The notes under the pieces: model-generated
Seen by the model: the letters and a program-made list of their open reading frames with translations, nothing else
The model's database searches: none
What the model was told of the DNA's origin: nothing
Part shown: positions 54,531 to 61,907 of the stretch, one piece after another
Layout of the letters: each line of letters begins with the position of its first letter
Numbering within the stretch: position 1 is the first letter of the stretch
Program-made: the position numbers and the translations under genes
DNA from: Candidatus Jettenia sp. AMX2
GTDB lineage: Bacteria > Planctomycetota > Brocadiia > Brocadiales > Brocadiaceae
Direction: 5' to 3'
Assembly: GCA_030583665.1 (NCBI GenBank)
Contig: CP129469.1
Span: 372,001 to 436,000, forward strand
Length of the DNA stretch: 64,000 nucleotides

Positions 54531-55834
54531 CAGCATTGTCCGGTTAAGTATTTGCGAAGCAAATAATCAACAAAGTTTTTTGTATGGAGGTAATTATTTG
54601 CTTGACTTTTTGAAATAAATTACCATGGCAAAATTTTTATAACACTTTAATTATAAAGGAGTTATAAAAATGCCATATACAATTGAACCGTTAAACAAAA
54701 AGCAAAAGGCACCTTCATTTCACGAACTCTTAGTTCCTATTGATAACATTATTAACCATGTGCCTATTCTCCAATCAAAAGGAAACAGGTCTTTGCAAAT
54801 GAATTTTGAACAACAACTGAGAGCACTCATTTTTTATCATCTTGAGGAACACTCCTCTGGAAGACACCTCCTTGAGGTACTCGAAAAAGATGATTTTGCA
54901 AAAACAAACATAGCTCCTCCTGATGGTATTAAAAAAAGCAGCTTTTTCGAAGCCATAAACCACAGAGGGCTGGAGCAATTACTCTATATTTTTCAAAGGC
55001 TTCAGGCTGATGCTGCTCAAATATTACCAAAGCAACATGAAACACTTGGAGATATCGTTTCTATTGACGGATCATTAATAGATGCCGTCCTTTCCATGCA
55101 TTGGGCAGACTATAGAGATGGTTCAAAAAAAGCAAAGGCACACCTTGGCTTTGATATTAACCATTCTATCCCCACAAAAATATTTCTAACAGACGGTAAA
55201 GGTGATGAACGTCCCTTTCTCTCTGCCAGTCAGACAGGTGTTATGGATCGTTATTATCAATGCCATAAGGATTTTGACTTATGGCAAACGGAAGAAAAAC
55301 ACTTTGTATGCCGCATTAAAAGAAAAACCCATAAAACGGTTATAGAGACTAATCCTGTAAACCCTGATTCTATTGTCTTCTATGATGCTACTGTTCTCCT
55401 TGGAACACCTCATGTAAATCAAACAAAAAAACCGGTTCGACTTATCGGATACCGTGTTGATGGTAAAGAATATTGGGTCGCTACAGATCGATACGACATC
55501 ACCGCTGAAGAGGTTACGTATATTTATAAGCTTCGTTGGGATATCGAGATATTCTTTGGATGGTGGAAATGCCATCTTAAAGTCTATCACCTTATAGCAA
55601 GATCGCAATATGGTCTCATGGTACAAATACTTGCAGGGTTAATAACCTATTTATTGTTAGCGATCTACTGTCATAATAATTTCAAAGAGAAAGTTTCTAT
55701 TAAACGAGTCAGGGAACGGAGAATAAAGATTAACAATGAGGCTCGAAATCTTGATTTTGGAAACTTTTCTCAACACAATTTCAAAGAACATACAAAAAAT
55801 TATGACTACGCAAATACTTAACCGGACAATGCTG
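54531..55834 (+). mobile_element. IS4-family insertion sequence, complete
   Basis: The 1304-base element has terminal inverted repeats of 26 perfect bases beginning CAGCATTGTCCGGTTAAG at both ends, one transposase gene, and nine-base target duplications. Everything needed for mobility appears intact. Its leading end supplies the last codons to the interrupted gene. Confidence 0.95.
54670..55821 (+). CDS. IS4-family transposase
   Basis: The 383-residue DDE transposase begins after TATAAAGGAGTTATAAAA. Catalytic acids are visible: SIDGSLIDA (first Asp), FLTDGKGDER (second Asp) and the YREK signature Y-x2-R-x3-E-x6-K in YKLRWDIEIFFGWWK, diagnostic of the IS4 family. The N-terminal region (HELLVPIDNIINHVPI) is the usual DNA-binding part. 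The gene's end overlaps the right inverted repeat. Confidence 0.95.
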   Translation: MPYTIEPLNKKQKAPSFHELLVPIDNIINHVPILQSKGNRSLQMNFEQQLRALIFYHLEEHSSGRHLLEVLEKDDFAKTNIAPPDGIKKSSFFEAINHRGLEQLLYIFQRLQADAAQILPKQHETLGDIVSIDGSLIDAVLSMHWADYRDGSKKAKAHLGFDINHSIPTKIFLTDGKGDERPFLSASQTGVMDRYYQCHKDFDLWQTEEKHFVCRIKRKTHKTVIETNPVNPDSIVFYDATVLLGTPHVNQTKKPVRLIGYRVDGKEYWVATDRYDITAEEVTYIYKLRWDIEIFFGWWKCHLKVYHLIARSQYGLMVQILAGLITYLLLAIYCHNNFKEKVSIKRVRERRIKINNEARNLDFGNFSQHNFKEHTKNYDYANT

Positions 55835-55924
55835 GTTTTGATTGAAATCGTGGTACTATTTTCTTTTATGGTCTGTATTTCTTTTGCACTTTTCCGAATT
55901 GCAAAAGTTTTTTTCCTGCCGTAA
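55835..55924 (+). pseudogene. 3' part of the IS-split small membrane-protein gene
   Basis: It begins with the second target duplication (GTTTTGATT) and continues in frame with the 5' part as VLIEIVVLFSFMVCISFALFR and IAKVFFLP, a membrane helix with basic end. The stop is at 55922-55924. A longer frame reading through the right end of the element also ends here but is not a gene of its own. Confidence 0.7.
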
Positions 55925-55944
55925 CCATAATACTAATTTTTAAA

Positions 55945-56018
55945 TGGGCCCACAAGGATTCGAACCTTGGACACGCGGATTATGAGTCCGCTGCTCTAAC
56001 CGGCTGAGCTATGGGCCC
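55945..56018 (-). tRNA. tRNA with CAU anticodon (probably Ile2; Met possible)
   Basis: The 74-base gene folds into a full cloverleaf: acceptor stem GGGCCCA/TGGGCCC, D-arm AGCTCAGCCGGTTAGAGC, anticodon stem-loop GCGGACTCATAATCCGC with CAT, and T-arm CAAGGTTCGAACCTTG. No CCA is encoded. Acceptor positions C4 and C5 resemble those of lysidine-modified tRNA-Ile2 in other bacteria, but elongator Met cannot be excluded. Confidence 0.93.
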
Positions 56019-56287
56019 TTATTAACTTTTAGAAGGACTTACTCATATCACAGATACCACTGATGAAAATCCTGATCATATGGGATTGACATTTCTCTGT
56101 AATGAGAAACAATTATAACAAATTATTTACTATTTTCAATTTGATTTTATGTGATTTACAGAAGAGGGTATTGGAAAACAAGCGTTCGAAGAAATGATGT
56201 CCATACTTGCATCCTTTCTCTCGCAACCAATTGGATTAATCATATTGCCTAGTACAACGTTTCATAAAAACCTATGCAAAAACAAAT

Positions 56288-56367
56288 GTCATTGCGAGGA
56301 GTGGAACGACGAAGCAAACTCTTGTTCTATAAAGCCTTAAGATTGCTTCGCTGTCGCTCGCAATGAC
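56288..56367. repeat. Intergenic inverted repeat (CATTGCGAG type)
   Basis: GTCATTGCGAGGAGTGGAAC begins the element and CTCGCAATGAC ends it, with GAAGCAAACT/AGATTGCTTCG-like inner complementarity. Such CATTGCGAGG...CCTCGCAATG repeats are dispersed in many genomes. It lies between the tRNA and the LAB-N gene; nothing else is seen in that gap. Confidence 0.6.
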
Positions 56368-56402
56368 AATAACATAGGTAAACATATTTGTAGAACGATA
56401 CA

Positions 56403-56708
56403 CTAGCCTGCAATTTGTTTCGAATTGGTGAGTGTATTTTTCTTTTGATATATTAACATAACATTTCGTATATAAATAAAGAGCCCCAGGCATTGACCGA
56501 TGATAAACACAGGGTCACGCCGGTAGATTGAATAGATCAATAATACAACACTGCCTGCTATACTTAAGTACCAGAATACCTCTGGAATTATACTTTCCTT
56601 CTGTTTTTCCGAAATAATCCATTGTACAAGAAACCTGGATCCAAATATTATCTGTCCGATAAAACCTAAGATAATCCAGCTATGGATGTGTGTTGCAATA
56701 TTAGTCAT
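56403..56708 (-). CDS. Lipid-A-disaccharide synthase N-terminal domain (LAB-N) protein
   Basis: ATG 56708 overlaps the end of the glycosyltransferase gene by eight bases and gives 101 residues. FIGQIIFGSRFLVQWIISEK followed by three hydrophobic helices and SVVLLIYSIYRRDPVFIIGQ is the LAB-N pattern, found alone or fused to lipid glycosyltransferases. Paired with a GT2 enzyme, it probably takes part in lipid-sugar transfer, as in aminoarabinose or phosphoglycolipid flipping systems. Confidence 0.88.
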   Translation of the reverse strand: MTNIATHIHSWIILGFIGQIIFGSRFLVQWIISEKQKESIIPEVFWYLSIAGSVVLLIYSIYRRDPVFIIGQCLGLFIYIRNVMLIYQKKNTLTNSKQIAG

Positions 56709-57465
56709 GTTTAACCTCATAATGAAGTTTACGTTTTTTCATCCAACGGATAACCAACAAATCGATAAATGCCCTGAATGCCCTGTTTCGTATTCCATAT
56801 TTCGATTTTCCGAATTTCCTCGGGTGGTGACTTACGGCAATTTCAGTAACGGTAAAACCTTCCATTTTAACGAGTGTAGGTAAGAACCGGTGCATACCAT
56901 GAAATAGTTTTATTTGTTTAAGACATTCTTTCCGGTATGCCTTAAGGGAACAACCGGTATCTTTTATATCTTCCCAGGAGAGCTTATTCCTTATGAAATT
57001 TGCTACTATGGAAGAGACCCGTTTGACCCATGGATCATTTCTTTTCTGTCTCCACCCGCAGACCATATCATATGTATGCAATTTTTCAAGTAATTTAGGA
57101 ATATCAGCCGGGTCATTCTGCATATCGGCGTCCATAGAGACAATATATCTTCCGGCGGCATGTTGGAAACCGGCATCCAGAGCAGCTGTTTGCCCTGTAT
57201 TTTTTTTAAAATGAATTGACCGGAAATTTGCATAGCGTGCGCAGCATTCTTTCAGTTTTTCTGTACTTCCGTCAGTGCTACCATCGTCAACAATAATTAC
57301 TTCATAGCTTCGTCCCTGCATTGCACTGATAAGAGAGTGAATCAAAGGTTCTATTGTATCGACTTCGTTATACAAAGGGATTACAACAGATATATCGGGA
57401 TTTTCGAACTGGCTGGGTGACATTGACATATTTAAAAATATAGTAATTAACGGTCCATGGTTCAT
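56701..57465 (-). CDS. Family 2 glycosyltransferase (polyprenyl-phosphate type)
   Basis: The 254-residue GT-A enzyme shows DISVVIPLYNE, IIVDDGSTDGS, the metal-binding SMDADMQNDP and the GCSLKAYRKEC acceptor loop, as in dolichol/undecaprenyl-phosphate mannosyl- or glucosyltransferases. Unlike ArnC-type members it lacks two C-terminal membrane helices, which may be supplied by the LAB-N partner. Its start overlaps the stop of the upstream cyclase gene by four bases. Donor sugar unknown. Confidence 0.9.
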   Translation of the reverse strand: MNHGPLITIFLNMSMSPSQFENPDISVVIPLYNEVDTIEPLIHSLISAMQGRSYEVIIVDDGSTDGSTEKLKECCARYANFRSIHFKKNTGQTAALDAGFQHAAGRYIVSMDADMQNDPADIPKLLEKLHTYDMVCGWRQKRNDPWVKRVSSIVANFIRNKLSWEDIKDTGCSLKAYRKECLKQIKLFHGMHRFLPTLVKMEGFTVTEIAVSHHPRKFGKSKYGIRNRAFRAFIDLLVIRWMKKRKLHYEVKHD

Positions 57466-58877
57466 TCCGGCCGGATATGATTTAAATCTTCTTTGTGAAA
57501 ACGATAGGCATTTTTGTTATTTTTTTTACAGGAGTACATGGCAATATCGGCTTGTTTAATCAGGATGTCCTGGTCGTGAGAATCCACCGGGTAAATGCTT
57601 ATGCCGATACTTACTGCAACATAGATCTCATGTCCGTCAATTTGGAAGGGTTTGCAGAGTGACTCAAAGATTTTTTGTGCGACAATGGCTGCGTCGTATT
57701 CCTCATAAATACCAGAGAGGATGACCATGAATTCATCACCTCCGATGCGGGCGATCGTATCACCTCCGCGTACGCATTGTGTTAATCGCTCAGCAGCGGC
57801 CTTGAGCAATATATCACCAGTATGATGTCCAAAGGTATCGTTCACAAATTTAAAACCATCAAGGTCCAGAACCAGAATAGCCACTAACTGATGATTCCGT
57901 TTTGCATTGATTATGGCAACGTGCAAACGGTCCTGTACCAGAAAACGATTTGGCAGACTCGTAAGGTGATCATGATAGGCCATATGTTTAATGATGTCTT
58001 CTGATTGTTTGCGGGCGAGTGCAGTACCTATTATTGCTGCAGTGATATTGAGCAGATTAAAATCTTCTTCATCCCATGCCGCGGTGGAATCGACATTATC
58101 AAAACCAATAAATCCTGCCAGCTTTTCCTCTACATGCAGAGGCAAGGCCAGCAATGACTTTATACCCTGTTTTTCTAAAATATCTTTTTCGGCAGATGCT
58201 TCCGGAGGCATTTGAGAGACATCGGCAATATGGATTACATTGCCTGCATATAGATTATTCATCCACCATGGGCACCTTGAGGAAGGTTGATTCTGAAGGT
58301 TCTGAATTTCAGGTGTTACGCCATCATTACACCACTCATAGGTATTATCCAGAATATCCCCGTTCTTTCTGAACTGAAAGAGGTATGCCCTGCTGGCTCC
58401 GCTTAGCCGGCCTATGTCTGCCAGTGCGGAGTTAATGGCATTATTTAAATCCGAAATAACAAGAAATCTCGTGGAAATATTGGCTACCGTCTTTTCAAAA
58501 TCTACCCTGCGCTTTATGGATGCTTCTGTTTTTATTCGTTCTGAAATATCCCTGGCAACACCAATGATGCCGATAATATTCCCTTTTTCATCACTTAAGG
58601 GGTTATTCAAATGTTCACACATTGTTATGGTTTTGTTGAAACAGAGCTCATATTGCTGACTTTCTCCCTGTAGTACCCTACGATAGGCATCCATTGCCTT
58701 TTTCAGATCTTCTTTGCCGAAAAGCGGGGCAAATGGCTTCCCTGTAAATTCTTCCGGTTTATGACCTGTAAATTTTTCAAATATCTTATTTACAAATAAG
58801 ATATTTCCTTTGGTATCAAGAACATAAACAAGGTCGTTTATTTCTGAAAGTACTTTTTCATAGATTAAAGGGTTCAT
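57462..58877 (-). CDS. PAS-GAF diguanylate cyclase (GGDEF)
   Basis: The 471-residue enzyme makes c-di-GMP. An N-terminal PAS domain (NDLVYVLDTKGNILFVNKIF) ends with GVARDISERIKTE, followed by a GAF domain (about 130-290) and a GGDEF domain with DHLTSLPNRF, the metal and substrate region and the intact active loop RIGGDEFMVIL. No membrane helix is seen, so the sensor is cytoplasmic. It is coupled to the glycosyltransferase and LAB-N genes, linking second messenger to envelope glycan; the PilZ protein at 24 kb is a possible receptor. Confidence 0.93.
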   Translation of the reverse strand: MNPLIYEKVLSEINDLVYVLDTKGNILFVNKIFEKFTGHKPEEFTGKPFAPLFGKEDLKKAMDAYRRVLQGESQQYELCFNKTITMCEHLNNPLSDEKGNIIGIIGVARDISERIKTEASIKRRVDFEKTVANISTRFLVISDLNNAINSALADIGRLSGASRAYLFQFRKNGDILDNTYEWCNDGVTPEIQNLQNQPSSRCPWWMNNLYAGNVIHIADVSQMPPEASAEKDILEKQGIKSLLALPLHVEEKLAGFIGFDNVDSTAAWDEEDFNLLNITAAIIGTALARKQSEDIIKHMAYHDHLTSLPNRFLVQDRLHVAIINAKRNHQLVAILVLDLDGFKFVNDTFGHHTGDILLKAAAERLTQCVRGGDTIARIGGDEFMVILSGIYEEYDAAIVAQKIFESLCKPFQIDGHEIYVAVSIGISIYPVDSHDQDILIKQADIAMYSCKKNNKNAYRFHKEDLNHIRPE

Positions 58878-59262
58878 AAGTTTTAGGTTTGCTATTCCCG
58901 GGACGCTGGGAAATCCTGAATATTTATCATTCTGAATTAGAACCGGATACTATCAATGCTTTCGGAATAGCAGTTGAAAGGGAAATCCGCCTCCTATTAT
59001 AAGGTTATAAACGTTTCATTATAATAAACACAAACGGGATGATTATACCATATTCATTGTGGGATGGGAATAGTCAATTATACAATTTAATTCTTCCAGG
59101 GTGGGCTAATTTGGGAAGGGTTTAAAATAAATCAGGAAGAGCTATATTGATTAAGAGCGATTTTAACTTGTTTTTATTATTGACTTTACTATAAATTCTC
59201 TATAAAGTAATAGTGATTTTAAATGGACAGGTTAATTTGTGCATAAAAGACCAAAGGTATAC
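58878..59262. other. Divergent intergenic region
   Basis: The region separates the cyclase from the TPR lipoprotein gene. A TTGACT-N15-TATAAA promoter-like element at 59180-59206 points to the latter. No RNA gene or further structure was recognised. Confidence 0.45.
59180..59206 (+). promoter_or_regulatory. Candidate promoter of the TPR lipoprotein gene
   Basis: TTGACT and TATAAA are 15 bases apart, slightly short, with TAAAGT two bases later as an alternative -10. It would start transcription about 50 bases before the gene. Confidence 0.4.
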
Positions 59263-60549
59263 ATGAAAAACATACTAATAGGCATCTGCTTGTTTTTATG
59301 CTTTACAGGTTGTGCTTCTGTGAGTGAAAAGACAGGGAGTCGCAGTGAAAGTGATAAATATCAGTTAGCGATGGAATTTAATAATCTTGGTGCAAGCTAT
59401 ATCAACAGAAATATGATTGATGAGGCGATTATTCTGTTTAAAAGGGCTTTGATAATAAAACCAGGTTTTGCTGAAGCGCATAACAATCTTGGGGTAGCCT
59501 TTTGCAGGAAGGAAATGTTTGATGATGCAATTACTGAATTTAAACTTGCTATTGAAAGCAATCCAAACTTTTCCAGGGCACATGATAATCTGGGGGTTGT
59601 ATATAGAAATAAAAAGATGTTTGAGGAAGCTATCGCTGCACATACTTTGGCACTGAAAATAAACCCGAAAGATGTGGGGGCGCAGCGGAATCTGGATCTT
59701 GCCATGGAAGAAAAAAAACTGTACGAAAAGAATCATATATATCAAACTACCGGTGATGCGGTTTCTCCAGGGAATGTTTCTGCATACAGGCAGTATACAA
59801 GGGGATTTTATGATAAGGCTGAGCAGTCCTTTAAGAAGATTTTACAGGAAAATCCTGACGACCAGATGGTAGCGAGGTATCTTGGCCATACATATGTCAG
59901 GAAAGGGATGCTGGATGAGGCAATAGAAATGTACAAACAGATTATTCTGAAGGACCCAGACAATGCTGCAATCCGTTTCGACCTTGCTGATGTATATGTT
60001 AGAAAAGGTTTCTATAACGAAGCAATCTCGGAATATGAGAAGGTCATCACGATAAATCCCGGTGATACCCATGCCTTTTATAAACTGGGTGAGGCTTACA
60101 CCAGGAAGGGTTTCTTTGATAAAGCAGTTGGCATGTATAACAAAATACTTGTATTAAATCCGAATTTTTCCGAAGCATATAGTAAGCTTGGTGACCTTTA
60201 TATGCAGGAAGGGCTTTATGACGATGCAATTTCTGTATGGGAAAAATTGCTGGAGTTACATCCTGCTTCGGTAAATGTACATCTCAGTCTTGGACTTGCT
60301 TATGCTGGTAAGAAGATGCTGGAAGATTCTATTCGTGAATTCAGGAAGGCCGCGAAGGCTAATCCCGGGGATAAAGACGCTCTTTATCGCCTGGCATTGA
60401 TTTATGAGGAAAAAGGGATGATAGATGAAGCTGTTGCAGAGTATAAAAAGGCCCTGCATGTAGATTCCGGAAGAAAAGGGACCATGGGTTTTGATGGTGT
60501 AAGTGAACGCAAAAAATCTGAAAATGTATTTGTTAAATCCGATAATTAA
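59263..60549 (+). CDS. TPR-repeat lipoprotein
   Basis: The ATG after AAAGG gives 428 residues; an earlier in-frame GTG would bury the lipoprotein signal. ILIGICLFLCFTGC is a signal II peptide with lipobox FTGC. About ten TPR units follow (FAEAHNNLGVAFCRKEMFDD, NFSEAYSKLGDLYMQEGLYD, DALYRLALIYEEKGMIDEA). It is a scaffold protein on the membrane surface. Two small genes follow on the same strand. Similar architecture to the TPR lipoprotein after HDH. Confidence 0.85.
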   Translation: MKNILIGICLFLCFTGCASVSEKTGSRSESDKYQLAMEFNNLGASYINRNMIDEAIILFKRALIIKPGFAEAHNNLGVAFCRKEMFDDAITEFKLAIESNPNFSRAHDNLGVVYRNKKMFEEAIAAHTLALKINPKDVGAQRNLDLAMEEKKLYEKNHIYQTTGDAVSPGNVSAYRQYTRGFYDKAEQSFKKILQENPDDQMVARYLGHTYVRKGMLDEAIEMYKQIILKDPDNAAIRFDLADVYVRKGFYNEAISEYEKVITINPGDTHAFYKLGEAYTRKGFFDKAVGMYNKILVLNPNFSEAYSKLGDLYMQEGLYDDAISVWEKLLELHPASVNVHLSLGLAYAGKKMLEDSIREFRKAAKANPGDKDALYRLALIYEEKGMIDEAVAEYKKALHVDSGRKGTMGFDGVSERKKSENVFVKSDN

Positions 60550-60562
60550 AAGATAAATAACT

Positions 60563-60799
60563 ATGGAACAAAAATTAAGAGCGATTGTTATCATTGCAAT
60601 GGCATCCTTTATTTCTATCATTGCAATGGTTGCTTTTGTACGTATTTCCAATGCACTTGATCAGTTGAGGGGTGCAGATTTGTTAATGAGATGTTTTTCA
60701 CTGTGGATCAAGAGTATTATCTTAACCCAGTCCGTACTGGTGGTTGGGGGTTTGTTTTTATTCATGCTAAGAAAACCCAAAGGGATGGGCAATAAATGA
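60563..60799 (+). CDS. Small membrane protein with two helices
   Basis: The 78-residue protein has helices at about residues 7-26 (IVIIAMASFISIIAMVAFV) and 48-68 (SIILTQSVLVVGGLFLFML). No family was recognised. It follows the TPR gene by 13 bases and overlaps the next gene by four bases (ATGA), so the three genes form an operon. Confidence 0.65.
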   Translation: MEQKLRAIVIIAMASFISIIAMVAFVRISNALDQLRGADLLMRCFSLWIKSIILTQSVLVVGGLFLFMLRKPKGMGNK

Positions 60800-61206
60800 C
60801 GCGTTTTGTTGTTTTTCTGATTGCTGTCTATGTTCTGTATTATCTTATAAAAAGCAATTTTAAAAGCAAGGCAGATAAGAATATCAGGCGAACGTATGCA
60901 AAAAAACATGAAAACTCGGTCAATCCCCGCTTGAAAGAGATCGCCTATGTTTTTTATTCCGCAGTAAAAGACGGTAGTACCTGCGAGGTGTGTATAGCTT
61001 TGGATGGAAAACACGTATTGCCTGGCCATAAAATTCTCCCTCAGATAAAACCACCTCATGCAGGGTGTAGAAGTACGAAGGGATGCCGTTGCACACTGGT
61101 ATATGTGACGAGGGATGAAGAAGGTGGCAGGGAGATAGAATCGTTTCTGAAAAAACAGGGTGGTGTGTGCGATAGACAAACGATAGAAAGAGAATTTGCC
61201 AGATAA
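60796..61206 (+). CDS. Membrane-anchored protein with phage-head-like cysteine motif
   Basis: The 136-residue protein has one N-terminal helix (VVFLIAVYVLYYLI). Its centre reads CEVCIALDGKH then PPHAGCRSTKGCRCTLVYV. The spacing C-x2-C-x3-DG...PP-H-x-x-C-R resembles the zinc-binding C-terminus of Mu gpF-like phage head morphogenesis proteins, here without the rest of that protein. Function unknown; capture of a phage-derived zinc module is an inference. Confidence 0.6.
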   Translation: MTRFVVFLIAVYVLYYLIKSNFKSKADKNIRRTYAKKHENSVNPRLKEIAYVFYSAVKDGSTCEVCIALDGKHVLPGHKILPQIKPPHAGCRSTKGCRCTLVYVTRDEEGGREIESFLKKQGGVCDRQTIEREFAR

Positions 61207-61252
61207 AATTAAAGCCGTGATTAGAAATTTCGTTTTATTTATATAACTTTGG

Positions 61253-61278
61253 TAGAGACGCAAGATTTTGCGTCTCTA
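61253..61278. repeat. Short perfect inverted repeat
   Basis: TAGAGACGCAA and TTGCGTCTCTA pair perfectly around a four-base loop, followed by TTATTATT. It is a known type of dispersed palindrome and may also terminate the upstream three-gene operon. It lies just before cutA. Confidence 0.6.
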
Positions 61279-61296
61279 TTATTATGGGAGGAGGTT

Positions 61297-61623
61297 ATGT
61301 CTCAGATTATTGTCATTTTCTCAACCGCCGGTTCCTTAGAGGAGGCGAGGAAAATTGGTCAAACCCTTGTAGATGAGGGTCTTGTTGCCTGTTGCAACAT
61401 TGTTCAGTCTGTTGAGTCTATTTTCCGATGGAAAGGGGAACTGCAGAATGAACGTGAGGTACTGATGATATGTAAGGCGAGACATGATTCATTTGGTAGA
61501 GTTGAAAAACGCATCAAAGAATCACATAGCTATGAAGTACCCGAGATTATTGCTGTACCCGTTACCCATGGCTCAAAAAAATATCTGGATTGGGTACTGG
61601 ATGAAACAAAGAATAATCGTTAG
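61297..61623 (+). CDS. cutA: CutA divalent-ion tolerance protein
   Basis: The start ATG after GGGAGGAGG gives 108 residues, the usual CutA length; an upstream in-frame start is inside the inverted repeat. QIIVIFSTAGSLEEARKIGQ, GLVACCNI and the trimer signature YEVPEIIAVPV are present. CutA forms very stable trimers; its role in metal tolerance is debated. Confidence 0.94.
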   Translation: MSQIIVIFSTAGSLEEARKIGQTLVDEGLVACCNIVQSVESIFRWKGELQNEREVLMICKARHDSFGRVEKRIKESHSYEVPEIIAVPVTHGSKKYLDWVLDETKNNR

Positions 61624-61907
61624 ATTTATACCTCAATACACATTTCTTTTCACATTCCAGGCTCACCTCAAAAATAGCAGCCAGAATTATAGTATTTAAG
61701 ATTTTGTTTGACAAAGGTGTACTCAGGACATAACCTTAAACTTATAATATCTTCCCAGATTTATTTTGATATTTTAGCAAAACGGTATGTTTAAACAACA
61801 AGGCATGCAGGGCAAATCTATGATTTACCTTCCCGCAGAAATGCAAGGGTAAAAGCCACGCCAGCGTCCCCCTTCTGATTCGTTGGGTGTGAAAGAGGTA
61901 TAATACA

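Noticed and set aside
55736-55924. Separate 62-codon membrane-protein gene starting inside the transposase
   Set aside because: The first half reads across the transposase end in another frame; only the part after the target duplication belongs to the original split gene.
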